Source of the DNA: Neobacillus cucumis
GTDB lineage: Bacteria; Bacillota; Bacilli; Bacillales_B; DSM-18226
DNA length: 64,000 nucleotides
Assembly: GCF_023715505.1 (NCBI RefSeq)
Contig: NZ_JAMBOH010000007.1
Coordinates: 62,001 to 126,000, forward strand
Direction of reading: 5' to 3'
Part shown: positions 9,357 to 18,900 of the stretch, in pieces
How positions within the stretch are numbered: the stretch's first letter is position 1
Layout of the letters: each line of letters opens with the position of its first letter
Position numbers and translations under genes: made by a program
The notes under the pieces: generated by a model
What the model saw: only the letters and a program-made list of their open reading frames with translations
Databases searched by the model: none
Told to the model about the DNA's origin: nothing

Positions 9357-10358
9357 TTACGGATTAATCACAAGGCCATCCTCGGCAGCTATAACTTCCC
9401 CTTTAAAACCTGCATCTGATAAAATTTTTGAAATACTTTTCATGTCTTCCTTACCCAGACCAATATGGGTTAAGACAACTTTTTTAGCTCCTGAATCTGC
9501 CGCAATTTTGGCAAGTTCTTCAGTGGTGGCATGGGATATCTTTAAACTCCCCCTTAAATTTTCCCGTGCTTCTTCGGGTACGAATGAAAAATCACTAGTT
9601 AACATTCCATCTATAACTAGAATATCTGTATCCTTTGCAAAAGGTGCAAACTTATCAGTATAAGTTAAATCACCTGAAACAACCACACTTTGTCCATCGG
9701 CATCAAAACGATATGCATAGGTTGGAATTGTATGCGGGACAGGAATTGATGTAATTTTCACCCCATCAAGCTCAAAACTATATTTATCCTCTGTAAATTC
9801 TTTAATATTCACATTTGTTAAAAGTCCATCTTTTGGCCAGCCCAAACTAGCACGATACTCTAAATCTTTCTTGAAAAAATTAACAGTAGTATCATAAAGC
9901 TCTTGGACTTGAGGCCCAATTAAATTAAGGGAACGCCTTCCTGTAGGTCCTTGCCAACCATCAATAAAAAAGTTCCAAAAGTCTCCATTATGATCAACAT
10001 GTTGATGTGTAAACAACATATTTGTAATTCTTTCTGCAGGCAGACCAATCTTTAATAGTGTGCTAGTTGTATTAGGGCCACTGTCAACTAAGAAAAATTT
10101 ATCTTTAAATTGAACTAAAGTGCTTGGACCTCCACGGTTAATCTCAGTTTTTGGATTACCTGATCCAACTGTCACTACTCGAAAACCATCAGGGATTGTT
10201 GCGAATACAGATTTTTTTTTTCCTTTGCTAGAATTAGTTTGAGAACTATCACTTTTATTTTGTTGAGGTTTTTTATTAGCAGAAGCTGATTGATTATTAC
10301 TACAGCCACTAATTATCATAAATAGTAATAAAATAAAGAATAAAAATTTTCGGTTCAT
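9357..10358 (-). CDS. Exported MBL-fold lipoprotein
   Basis: The 333-aa product has a lipoprotein signal (hydrophobic stretch ending IISGC, Cys19), a Lys/Ser/Asn-rich linker to ~50, and an MBL-fold domain with FTHQHVDHNGDF. A further GDLTYTD aspartate and LTHIGLG histidine near the C-terminus resemble the RNase Z-like MBL branch. It would act on the outer face of the membrane. ATG at 10358 has AGGAGAG upstream. The MFS carrier gene lies directly upstream on the same strand, suggesting extracellular hydrolysis followed by uptake; the substrate is unknown. Confidence 0.83.
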   Translation of the reverse strand: MNRKFLFFILLLFMIISGCSNNQSASANKKPQQNKSDSSQTNSSKGKKKSVFATIPDGFRVVTVGSGNPKTEINRGGPSTLVQFKDKFFLVDSGPNTTSTLLKIGLPAERITNMLFTHQHVDHNGDFWNFFIDGWQGPTGRRSLNLIGPQVQELYDTTVNFFKKDLEYRASLGWPKDGLLTNVNIKEFTEDKYSFELDGVKITSIPVPHTIPTYAYRFDADGQSVVVSGDLTYTDKFAPFAKDTDILVIDGMLTSDFSFVPEEARENLRGSLKISHATTEELAKIAADSGAKKVVLTHIGLGKEDMKSISKILSDAGFKGEVIAAEDGLVINP

Positions 10359-10457
10359 CTATTCCACTCTCCTTGTATAATTGATATTTTCCATTAAATT
10401 CAATCAACAGATTTTATAAAGCAATTTCAATTTCTTTAGTCACCTCAATAACTAAAA

Positions 10458-11711
10458 CTATACTTGGATACTAGGTGTGACTTCTTGCTGTTGCGTTGAT
10501 TGAACTTTAGATGGGGCTGTTTCTTTGAATAAGAATGAGAATAGTAATGCCAACAATGCCGTACCAGCAGCTACGAATAATGGTGTTTGAATACCATACA
10601 TGTCTGCTAAAGCACCATTCAGCATTGGATTTAAGAATCCCCCGATTAACTCACCAATACCGATTGTTAAACCAATTGTAAGACCAGAGTATTTTAATGG
10701 AACAGACTCAACTGGAATAACTGACATCGACATACCAATGACACCTGAACCAGCTGAACCGATAAATAATAGAATCATCATTAACGGAATTGAATCCACG
10801 AATACAATGGCAAGTGGTACAAGAATTAACAACAAACCAGAAACTAAGGAAGCAGGTTTACGGCCAGTGCGCTCTGAAAGTGTTGGGATTAAGAAACCGA
10901 AAATTGCATAACCAACACCGAATGAAGCCATGACAAAGCTCATAGTTGTTTCGGATAATCCTTTTGCTTTTACTAAATAGGTTGGTCCAAAAATTTGGAA
11001 TGCCATAAGTGTTGTCATAACCAAGCTAAATACAACAACAGATAACCAAACATTCCGGTGTTTAAGAACATCTTTCACTTTCACCTTTTCAGTCGATTTT
11101 GTAGCATGCATCGCATGGAATTTCGACGGATTTGGATTTTTAACTGTTTTAAAGATGAAGAAACTAAGTATAATCCCTGGAATAATTGTTAAGTAAAATG
11201 CAGTATGCCAGTCAAAGTTTGTCGCTAAGGCAACGATTACAACTGGTGCCAAAATGCTGCCGAATAATGCATTACTTGTGTTCATTGTAAAACCCAAGTT
11301 AAATCCTTTACGACGTTCCGACGATTCCATGGCTAAAATGGATTGTGTTTGTGGAATCAGTGGACCTTCTACAATTCCCATTAATAAGCGTAAAACGAAT
11401 AACACAGCGAATGATTGTGCTAAACCGTGCATTAATGAAATTACAGAGAATAAAAGAACTAAAATAGCTAACATTGTTTTCTTGCTCTTAACTTTATCCG
11501 AGATGAATCCGCCTAATGGTCCAGATACCGACCAAGTTAACGCCAGAGCTGCTCCAAGTAAGCCTAATTGCGTGTAGTTTAGTCCTAAATCTACAGAAAT
11601 CATCGGGAAAAGATAGTTAATCGCTAAACGGTCAAAGAATACGAACCCGATTGTAAAGAAGAAAATCATTACTAACTTATTTTCATATGTCCAAAACTTT
11701 TTATTTTCCAT
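10458..11711 (-). CDS. MFS transporter
   Basis: About 417 aa with twelve predicted membrane helices and the MFS signature between TM2 and TM3 (GGFISDKVKSKKTM), repeated weakly in the second half (LSERTGRKPAS). It resembles organic anion/aromatic acid carriers of the ACS type. The ATG at 11711 with AAGGAAGGG 11 nt upstream is preferred over an in-frame GTG four codons earlier that touches the Shine-Dalgarno. Substrate unassigned. A long promoter region with repeated GGTGAT half-sites lies upstream. Confidence 0.85.
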   Translation of the reverse strand: MENKKFWTYENKLVMIFFFTIGFVFFDRLAINYLFPMISVDLGLNYTQLGLLGAALALTWSVSGPLGGFISDKVKSKKTMLAILVLLFSVISLMHGLAQSFAVLFVLRLLMGIVEGPLIPQTQSILAMESSERRKGFNLGFTMNTSNALFGSILAPVVIVALATNFDWHTAFYLTIIPGIILSFFIFKTVKNPNPSKFHAMHATKSTEKVKVKDVLKHRNVWLSVVVFSLVMTTLMAFQIFGPTYLVKAKGLSETTMSFVMASFGVGYAIFGFLIPTLSERTGRKPASLVSGLLLILVPLAIVFVDSIPLMMILLFIGSAGSGVIGMSMSVIPVESVPLKYSGLTIGLTIGIGELIGGFLNPMLNGALADMYGIQTPLFVAAGTALLALLFSFLFKETAPSKVQSTQQQEVTPSIQV

Positions 11712-11723
11712 ATAATAAAACAC

Positions 11724-12213
11724 CCTTCCTTAAAATCACGTATTGTTATAGCTTTTAAAATAATTCATAAAATACGGTGATACCGAGGTGATTAGTAAAA
11801 AGTACAATCATCTGGATTTCAAGGCTTCATGAGGCTGTATCACCTTCTACTAAAAAGGTGATAACAATAAATCCTCATTACGTTCCAAGAAATAGGAAAT
11901 AGTCAAAGATGGGTGTTCGTTAGAAACAAAGTTCTGAATATTAAGAATTTACTTTGCGGTTTTGTTCCTTTCGACAATGATGTTACAAGATCCAGTGATG
12001 CTCCTCTTTAAAAGTACCAAAGTCCATCGATAGATATACTTTCCCTGGACTTAATTATAATTACTACCCTTGCTAAGGTTTTTATTGGTGGAACGGAAGT
12101 GATCAAACGCAATGCCTAAGCTTTCTTTCTGACGCAATGATCACTTCCATGGAAGTACCTGTCCTTCAAAATAAACTGTTCAAGGTCACGTTAGGTGCGA
12201 TTTTAGAAATTCC
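11724..12213. other. Intergenic region with GGTGAT half-sites and a long inverted repeat
   Basis: No gene was found in these 490 bases. Near the MFS promoter GGTGAT occurs in either orientation at 11776-11783, 11787-11792, 11837-11844 (inverted, GTATCACC) and 11857-11862. A perfect 11-bp inverted repeat GGAAGTGATCA/TGATCACTTCC lies at 12095-12105 and 12138-12148. Both could be regulator sites; neither has a T-run terminator tail. Confidence 0.5.
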
Positions 12214-13140
12214 TCACTTAGAACTTAAGAAATCACCTGTACGTTTATAAACATCTTTATATTCATCAAGATGCGTGAATTTACCTAAGAAGCCATGAGT
12301 AGCCCCTTCATACCGTTTTGTTTCAACACGTACACCACATTTTTTTAAATTCTCCGCAAATAGTTCCCCTTCATCGCGGAAAGGATCATATTCGGCAGTG
12401 ATGACAAGCGATTCTGGAAGGTTTTCTAAATTTTCTTCTCGAATGGGTGAAACTAGCGGATTATCCGTATCCACATTTCCTATTAAGTAGAAGGAGTTAT
12501 GTTCTGCTAATTGATCACTTTCTACGAAGTAGCCCTTTCCATTTTCCACTAATGATGGGTAACGAAATTCACTGAAGTCCAGGTCTAGCGACGGATAATA
12601 TAATACTTGCTTTGTAATGGTAAATTCCTTTTTTTCACGGGCCATTAGAGAAACAGCAGCCACTAAGTTACCACCAGAACTATCCCCTGCAAGAGCTAGA
12701 TTCTTTCCATCCCCTTTTAATTCATCCTGATGTTGGGCTGCCCATTTTGCTACGTTATAGCAATCTACTAATGGAGCAGGAAATGGGTGTTCAGGCGCCA
12801 GGCGGTAATCAACAGAAATGACTTTATATCCGGATTCCATGCAAATCGGGCGAACGATTTCATCGTGACTTTCTAAATTTCCTGAGAAAAATGCTCCACC
12901 GTGGAAATAGATTAAAAGAGAATAAGAATCTGCTTCCTTTGGTGTATAAATTCTTACAGGAATATCCGCTTCAGAGGTTGGAATTGTTTTTTCCTCAACT
13001 GAATAAACTTGGACACGTTTTTCAACGGGTAATACGGGTGCATTGAATATTTTTCTATGCTCTTCTGGAATGATTTTAGGTTTCGAATCAGTTTGTGGAA
13101 TAAAATCCAATATTTTTTTTATCTCGGGATGTACAGGCAT
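12214..13140 (-). CDS. Alpha/beta hydrolase, hormone-sensitive lipase family (Aes-like esterase)
   Basis: A 308-aa cytoplasmic carboxylesterase. It carries the HSL-family oxyanion motif YFHGGAFFSG, the nucleophile elbow GDSSGG and the C-terminal ATHGFL catalytic histidine, with the acid likely in AEYDPFRDE. Start ATG at 13140 follows AAGGAGG. It is the last gene of a run that includes an FAD monooxygenase (24-nt gap) and an aromatic-acid carrier, so it may cleave an ester of the compound being degraded; the true substrate is unknown. Confidence 0.88.
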   Translation of the reverse strand: MPVHPEIKKILDFIPQTDSKPKIIPEEHRKIFNAPVLPVEKRVQVYSVEEKTIPTSEADIPVRIYTPKEADSYSLLIYFHGGAFFSGNLESHDEIVRPICMESGYKVISVDYRLAPEHPFPAPLVDCYNVAKWAAQHQDELKGDGKNLALAGDSSGGNLVAAVSLMAREKKEFTITKQVLYYPSLDLDFSEFRYPSLVENGKGYFVESDQLAEHNSFYLIGNVDTDNPLVSPIREENLENLPESLVITAEYDPFRDEGELFAENLKKCGVRVETKRYEGATHGFLGKFTHLDEYKDVYKRTGDFLSSK

Positions 13141-13164
13141 CTATTAAACCTCCTTATTTACACG

Positions 13165-14271
13165 TTACTCGGGAACATTTTCAAGGAATTCCTTTTCAGG
13201 AAAAGCAGTCACTTCTTTGTCAGTATGGAACTGGCGAGATAAATTTTGGAATAAGGTTCCAATCGGTTTTCTGAGGGACTCGTATTTTTGTAAGGCATTT
13301 TCAACCGTATCTGCTTCAAGTAAGCATTCAGCCAATACCCCTGCATCCTGAATCGCCATATTGGCACCTTGACCTTGGTTATGAAGCATAGAATGTGCGG
13401 CATCGCCAAGCAGGGCGATACAATTATTTGTCCATTGTTCAACTGGATCGATATCGTATAGTGCCCGAACATCAAAGTTATTTATATTTTGAGCAATCTT
13501 CTGAAGGTTAGGGTGGAAATTCTTTAATTGGTTGAGCATATCTTCTTTCGGTACGTTTGGTCTGCCTGCTCGGTCATGGTGTGGGACGGTAATATCAACC
13601 GAAACTTGTTTCCTATATTTTAACGGCAGTAAATAATAATTAATTTTATCATCACAGAAAATTCTCAATGTGTCTTCAGAAGCTAGACCATAGGTTTCAT
13701 CCTCATTGACAAGAGCTCGATAGGCATGGTAACCGTGGAAAACCGGCTCAAGCTTACTGAAAAATAGCGAACGAGTAAGGGAACGAATACCATCTGCAGC
13801 AATGACCAAATCAGCTTCTACTTTAACACCGTTCTCAAACTCAATTTCTGCATAATTTTCATGGCGAACGATGTTTCTGCATTTGTGATTCAAATGGATG
13901 AACTCAGACGGTATGGCATTAATAAGCGTGTCCAAACAATCTGCGCGATGGATTAATCTCGCCCATCTTTCTTCGGGGTCATCTGTTAATGCAGGCCATT
14001 TTTCCTCAAGTACTACCTCTCCTTTATCTGAAAGGATTTCCATTAATACGCTTTTATGGGTTACTCTTTCAATTTCTTCTAGAAGCCCCCATTTCTTGAA
14101 AAAACGGATGGATGGCGGACGCAAACCGATCCCAGCACCTACCTCTTTTATAGCTGAAGCTTGCTCATAGACGTTGACATTAAATCCCGCATGCCGTAAA
14201 GCAACTGCCGCTGATGCCCCGCCAATCCCACTACCGATAATAGCAATTCGTAATTCAGATCTTGATTTCAT
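13165..14271 (-). CDS. FAD-dependent aromatic monooxygenase (salicylate hydroxylase-like)
   Basis: A class A flavoprotein monooxygenase of 368 aa: N-terminal GSGIGGASAA dinucleotide motif, GAGIGLRPPS, a DGIRS motif near 155 and GDAAHSMLHNQGQGANMAIQDA for flavin binding. It would hydroxylate an aromatic acid using NAD(P)H and O2. The upstream ATG at 14298 is rejected because AGGAGGG lies between it and the ATG at 14271. It starts 13 nt after the AAHS carrier gene stop, indicating one transcript. Substrate cannot be read from sequence. Confidence 0.85.
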   Translation of the reverse strand: MKSRSELRIAIIGSGIGGASAAVALRHAGFNVNVYEQASAIKEVGAGIGLRPPSIRFFKKWGLLEEIERVTHKSVLMEILSDKGEVVLEEKWPALTDDPEERWARLIHRADCLDTLINAIPSEFIHLNHKCRNIVRHENYAEIEFENGVKVEADLVIAADGIRSLTRSLFFSKLEPVFHGYHAYRALVNEDETYGLASEDTLRIFCDDKINYYLLPLKYRKQVSVDITVPHHDRAGRPNVPKEDMLNQLKNFHPNLQKIAQNINNFDVRALYDIDPVEQWTNNCIALLGDAAHSMLHNQGQGANMAIQDAGVLAECLLEADTVENALQKYESLRKPIGTLFQNLSRQFHTDKEVTAFPEKEFLENVPE

Positions 14272-14284
14272 AAATATTTCCCTC

Positions 14285-15619
14285 CTAGGCGATATCAATC
14301 TCTTTTTTTATTTTTTGGTGATAAGCAAGTTTTAAAGGAACAAATGAAAATGCAACAGCTGCAAATATACCTGGGAGTGCAAACGAAAGGAAATTCATTT
14401 GGGTAGATAGATTAAGAGATACTAATATCCCTCCAAATGTTGGCCCTATAATCCCTCCAATTCTTCCAATCCCGGAGGCAAACCCTATAGCAGTTGAGCG
14501 CATTAATGGCGGATAGTATTGTGATACAAAGGAATATGAGATGTTTTGAGCCCCCATTGTACATGCACCAGTAATAAAAACTAACAAATATAGAATGATC
14601 ATGTTATTTTTAAAACCAAGAAGCGTTAGAGAAACCGCTGCCATTATATACATGGGAACGAGTACCTTTTTAACCCCAAATTTATCCGCAAGACCTCCAA
14701 GGATTAACGTTCCAACAATTGCCCCGATATTTAAAACAATCATAAAGCTTAAACTGGATCCAAGAGCATAGCCAGCACTAAACATCAAATTAGGGAGCCA
14801 AGTACTTACCCCGTTAATCATTAACAAACACATAAAAAATGCAATCCAGATCATCACAGTGCCTAGTGTACGCTTATTTTTAAACAATGCAGCCACAGGT
14901 GAACCAGGTTCTTTTACTATATCTGTTACAAACTCCATCTCCGTTGTTAAGGATACCTTGTCATTAACCTTTGAAAGAACAAAACGAAGTTCCTCTGTTC
15001 GCCCTTTCATTAAAAGCATAGCTGGGGAATCATGAAAATACTTGACCATCATTGGAATGAGCAAGAGTGCAAGCACTGCTACCCAGTAAACACTTTTCCA
15101 TCCCATAAGAGGGATAAAGTAAATCCCTATGAAAGCAGCTAAAATACCACCTAAAGAAAAGGCACACATCACGATTGATACCATCATGTTGTGCATGTGT
15201 TTCGGTGCGTAATCGGTCAATGAGGCAATCACATTTGGCAATACACCGCCAATCCCTACGCCGGCAATAAATCGGAAAATAGAAAACATAAGTGGGCCAG
15301 GTGCAAAGGCACATAAAAACGTAAATATACTAAAAAGGACAACACTTAAAATAAGGATATTTCTTCTTCCAAATTTGTCAGCCATAACACCAAAGAATAT
15401 GGCCCCCAGCATCATTCCGAAAAACCCGTAACTGCCAATGGCTCCTACTTGAACAGGTGATATGGACCATTCCTTCATCAGGATAGGAACTACGGAACCA
15501 TATATAACCAAATCGAACATATCAAAGATAATAATGAAGCAACTACAAATCAGTAATCCAATATGAAAGCGGTTAAATTCACCTTCATTAACAACCTCAT
15601 TAATATTTACTTTTGGCAC
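14285..15619 (-). CDS. AAHS-family aromatic acid:H+ symporter (MFS)
   Basis: A 444-aa, twelve-helix MFS protein with the AAHS family look: FDMFDLVIYGSVVP in TM1 (acidic residues typical of PcaK/BenK), GVMADKFGRRNIL between TM2 and TM3, and GGLADKFGVKK in the second half. It is expected to import a benzoate-type acid. The start is GTG with GGGGGG about 8 nt upstream. It lies between the GntR regulator and the FAD monooxygenase, which supports an aromatic substrate. Confidence 0.87.
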   Translation of the reverse strand: MPKVNINEVVNEGEFNRFHIGLLICSCFIIIFDMFDLVIYGSVVPILMKEWSISPVQVGAIGSYGFFGMMLGAIFFGVMADKFGRRNILILSVVLFSIFTFLCAFAPGPLMFSIFRFIAGVGIGGVLPNVIASLTDYAPKHMHNMMVSIVMCAFSLGGILAAFIGIYFIPLMGWKSVYWVAVLALLLIPMMVKYFHDSPAMLLMKGRTEELRFVLSKVNDKVSLTTEMEFVTDIVKEPGSPVAALFKNKRTLGTVMIWIAFFMCLLMINGVSTWLPNLMFSAGYALGSSLSFMIVLNIGAIVGTLILGGLADKFGVKKVLVPMYIMAAVSLTLLGFKNNMIILYLLVFITGACTMGAQNISYSFVSQYYPPLMRSTAIGFASGIGRIGGIIGPTFGGILVSLNLSTQMNFLSFALPGIFAAVAFSFVPLKLAYHQKIKKEIDIA

Positions 15620-15693
15620 CGTCCATCCCCCCTGTTGTATAGTTCAGATGCTACTTGTGTCATTTGATTCGTTCTCTCCAAATAATTGTAATC

Positions 15694-16449
15694 CTAACGA
15701 TTCACCGTAAAAGAGAACTTATACTCATATGCTCTATGAACAGCCCTTCTCCAGCCTATAAGGCGATCATTACGAGTGTACAACTTCGTCTCTATTACGA
15801 GAACAGGGTCCCCTTTTTTGATACACAAAAGCTCTGCCTCCTCATTGTTCGCACTTGAGGTAAAGATCTGGTGATCGCCTCGAGAAATGAAAATGCCATG
15901 TTCACTCTCAAGGAGCACGAAGATACTGTCAACTTTGGCAAGCTTCCATGTATTCGGTTGGAAATCCTCCGAGACAAACAGATAGGTCTGTGTCCATACA
16001 AGTGGTTTCTCTTTGAGCAAAATTAAACGGGAGGCTCTCAAGACCTTATCATTCAGCTCAGAACCAAAGATAGCGCACTGATTCTCTGTAGGTAATACAT
16101 TTTCTACACCTAATATTTTCGAAGTGCAATCTATACCTTGATCGCGAAGGAAGCCAACTAGTCCTCCTAACTCTAAGCCTGGAGGTCTTACAGGTAGTTC
16201 TTGAACGGGGAAGGTACCCTTCGCCCGCTCTCTGTATACGTAACCCTCATCAGCAAGCTCCTTCAGTGCCTGTCGAACAGGTGCCTGACTTACGTGAAAG
16301 CGCTGAACAAGTTCATGCTCGGTGATGAAGGGGCGATCAGTCTCACCATCAGCAGCCTGCAGTTCCTCAATCAAGATTGCCTTGATCTGTTTATAAAGAG
16401 GCACTGATGAGCTGCGATCAATGGTAAGTTTTTGAGTGTATCTAATCAA
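15694..16449 (-). CDS. GntR family regulator with UTRA domain (HutC subfamily)
   Basis: The N-terminal winged helix (residues ~8-75: PLYKQIKAIL, FHVSQAPVRQALKELADEGYVYRERAKGTF) is followed by a UTRA effector domain (~95-245). Length 251 fits. It begins with TTG at 16449, overlapping the scoB stop as TTGA, with GGAG 7 nt upstream, so it is translationally coupled to the CoA transferase genes. It probably controls this catabolic block in response to a pathway acid or CoA ester. Confidence 0.9.
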   Translation of the reverse strand: MIRYTQKLTIDRSSSVPLYKQIKAILIEELQAADGETDRPFITEHELVQRFHVSQAPVRQALKELADEGYVYRERAKGTFPVQELPVRPPGLELGGLVGFLRDQGIDCTSKILGVENVLPTENQCAIFGSELNDKVLRASRLILLKEKPLVWTQTYLFVSEDFQPNTWKLAKVDSIFVLLESEHGIFISRGDHQIFTSSANNEEAELLCIKKGDPVLVIETKLYTRNDRLIGWRRAVHRAYEYKFSFTVNR

Positions 16450-17132
16450 TGTTGTACTCCAATAGTCTCTGATTGCATATCAGCTTGCAGTTTAAGCGGA
16501 GCAGCAGTCCGTTCCTGAAGGTAGTCAAATGTTACGCCAGGAGCTAGTTCTTGGACGACAAGCCCATCATCTGTCACGTCAATCACTGCAAGGTCTGTAT
16601 AAATACGATCTACGCAGCGAGGCGCGGTCAGTGGATATGAGCACTCTCCAACGATTTTCGGCGTTCCCTTACTCGTATGCTGCATACAGAGGAAGACACG
16701 CTTGCTGCCAACCGTCAAATCCATGGCTCCTCCAACACGTCCAAGTGGAGCGTTAGGGAGCTTCCAACTAGCAAGATCACCATACATCGAGACTTGGAAC
16801 GCGCCAAGTACCGCTGCATCGAGGTGACCGCCACGGATCATGGCAAATGAGTCAGATTGTGAAAAAAAGCAGCCACCGGGTTTTAATGTGATTGGTTCCT
16901 TACCAGCATTGACCAGGTCCATATCCTCTTGCCCTGGTTCTGGTTTTGGACCCAAACCAAGAAGACCATTCTCACTATGCAGAATAATTTCCTTGCCTTC
17001 AGGGATGACATCAGCCACGAGTGTCGGTATACCAATACCAAGATTTACGAACCATCCATCTTCTAGGTCTTGAGCTACTCGAGAAGCTAACTCGAGCTTT
17101 GACCATCCAACCTTCTGTTCGCCTCTAACCAT
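16446..17132 (-). CDS. scoB: 3-oxoacid CoA-transferase subunit B family protein
   Basis: The 228-aa beta subunit of a family I CoA transferase. The catalytic glutamate segment SENGLLGLG and the preceding LGIGIPTLVAD region are present, as is the GAMDL region later. It transfers CoA from a donor such as succinyl- or acetyl-CoA to an acid. It overlaps the alpha subunit gene by 8 bp and the GntR gene by 4 bp. The acceptor could be acetoacetate, 3-oxoadipate or another acid of this pathway. Confidence 0.9.
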   Translation of the reverse strand: MVRGEQKVGWSKLELASRVAQDLEDGWFVNLGIGIPTLVADVIPEGKEIILHSENGLLGLGPKPEPGQEDMDLVNAGKEPITLKPGGCFFSQSDSFAMIRGGHLDAAVLGAFQVSMYGDLASWKLPNAPLGRVGGAMDLTVGSKRVFLCMQHTSKGTPKIVGECSYPLTAPRCVDRIYTDLAVIDVTDDGLVVQELAPGVTFDYLQERTAAPLKLQADMQSETIGVQH

Positions 17133-17820
17133 TTACTAACACCTTCCCTTCAGGCTGCGTTTCCAATTCTACTAAACGATGCACATAGACGCTCGGTGTG
17201 GCAATGTTCTCTGGATCTAATTCTCCGACTTCTACAATTTCATCAACCTCGGCAATGGTTATTTTTGCAGCTGTCGCCATTACCGGATTAAAATTACGCT
17301 GTGTCTTATTATAAACAAGATTCCCCCAGCGATCTGCCAGGTGGCCCTTGATAAAAGCGAAATCACCTTTGATGGCATGCTCCAGGAGGTGCATCCTGCC
17401 ATCGAATGTACGTGTTTCCTTACCTTCTCCCAGTTCAGTATGCGCTGCTGTAGGTGTGTAAAAGGCTGGAATTCCCGCACCGCCTGCACGGATGCGCTCC
17501 GCTAATGTCCCTTGAGGAACTATTTCTAACTCGATTGTTCCGTTTTGAAGACGCGCAATCAAATCGTCAGCGTGTGGGCCAACTGGGAAAGAGCAGATAA
17601 TCTTCTTTACTTGATTGTTGCTGATTAGTGAGGCAACACCATCGCTAACGGCACCAATATTATTTGATACAACTGTCAGATTCTTCGCTCCCTGTTCTAC
17701 GAGGGCAGCGATCAAATGGGATGGCAGGCCGCTTCCTCCAAATCCTCCAACAAGCAGCGTTGCTCCATCATGTATATCGGCAACGGCCTTTGCTGTATTT
17801 TCGAATTTCTTTTGAATCAT
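17125..17820 (-). CDS. scoA: 3-oxoacid CoA-transferase subunit A family protein
   Basis: The 231-aa alpha subunit of a family I CoA transferase. GGFGGSGLPSHLI is the conserved glycine-rich CoA-binding segment, followed by VSNNIGA and GAGIPAFYTPT. Start ATG has AGGAGG upstream. It begins 15 nt after the MBL hydrolase stop and overlaps subunit B. Together with thiolase and its zinc-ribbon partner it argues for a CoA-thioester route in this block. Confidence 0.9.
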   Translation of the reverse strand: MIQKKFENTAKAVADIHDGATLLVGGFGGSGLPSHLIAALVEQGAKNLTVVSNNIGAVSDGVASLISNNQVKKIICSFPVGPHADDLIARLQNGTIELEIVPQGTLAERIRAGGAGIPAFYTPTAAHTELGEGKETRTFDGRMHLLEHAIKGDFAFIKGHLADRWGNLVYNKTQRNFNPVMATAAKITIAEVDEIVEVGELDPENIATPSVYVHRLVELETQPEGKVLVNG

Positions 17821-17835
17821 TTAGAATTCCTCCTC

Positions 17836-18783
17836 TCATTTAATTTGCAAACCAATAAGTTCTTCGTGGTAACCATGCATTGTCACAAAGAACGAGCAGG
17901 GTAAGTTCCGCGGATCGCCTGTATATCCAATCTCCGAAGCAATCGATCCATACGGCCCATACAGTTCATGCTGTTCGGCAGGAAGTCCATTCGATAAATG
18001 GCGCCGCGCGATATTACTCAATTTGGCATCCATATCAAGACTCGCCTGTAACACTGCTTCTACTTGTCCACCTTCAATTTGTGCACTTTGCAAATCGCCA
18101 TTACTATTGCGGAATGGATGGCCTAGGTATAATCGTTTAGGGCAAACTTCCAACAAACGCTGTACACTCTTGCGATAGGAGCTAGGATTTTCAATGGTTG
18201 GTAAGCCGCTTAGACCACCATAGATTTGAACAGCATCTGCTGCGAATGCCCAATCTAATCCATCTAATAAAAATGTAACCGAACCGATTGAATGACCTGG
18301 GGTTTCAATCACTTTTAGAGTGATATCACCTCCAAGATGGATAGAGTCCCCTTCAACTACTTCCAAGCTCGGTTCGATATTTTCACCAATATCTGAAGTT
18401 AACATTGCGATATGTTTTTCTTGTATGACTGAATCGGTGATATATTTTCCTTGTAGTGCTTTGTAATCAACGATATGTTCATTACGGTCACGCAGCAGCC
18501 GCGCTTCTTTTTTGGGAATGACCACTTTTGCGCGACGTCCTGTTTTTTCCCATAAGGCATATGCACCGCCGAGATGATCTACATGACCATGCGTTAACAA
18601 AATCCAACGAATATCTTCTATTCGTATACCATGTTCAGCTAATGTTGGCTCAATGTCTTGCCTTGCCGAGATATTCACACCAGTATCAATTATTGCTGGC
18701 TCTAACGAATCCACATAATAGGCAAATGCTGAAATTGGTCCAAATTTACATTCAATCGGAATAACACGAACGCCATTTGTCAA
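17836..18783 (-). CDS. MBL-fold metallohydrolase
   Basis: A soluble hydrolase with LTHGHVDHLGG zinc motif, ETPGHSIGS, FAADAV and the LYLGHPF histidine. Length ~315 fits GloB/lactonase-like members. An in-frame GTG at 18828 exists, but TTG at 18783 has AGGAGTG 6 nt upstream and is preferred. It is placed between CocE-type esterase and CoA transferase subunit A, so a thioesterase or lactonase role in the same pathway is plausible but unproven. Confidence 0.83.
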   Translation of the reverse strand: MTNGVRVIPIECKFGPISAFAYYVDSLEPAIIDTGVNISARQDIEPTLAEHGIRIEDIRWILLTHGHVDHLGGAYALWEKTGRRAKVVIPKKEARLLRDRNEHIVDYKALQGKYITDSVIQEKHIAMLTSDIGENIEPSLEVVEGDSIHLGGDITLKVIETPGHSIGSVTFLLDGLDWAFAADAVQIYGGLSGLPTIENPSSYRKSVQRLLEVCPKRLYLGHPFRNSNGDLQSAQIEGGQVEAVLQASLDMDAKLSNIARRHLSNGLPAEQHELYGPYGSIASEIGYTGDPRNLPCSFFVTMHGYHEELIGLQIK

Positions 18784-18900
18784 GTTATTCACTCCTATAA
18801 TCAATTTGTTACCACAGCACCCTTTCACTTTATAAGAAGGTGTGATCTTTGGCTTTTCTTCAGCAGGAGGTACAGGCTAGCCGGCATTTGATTTTTTTTC

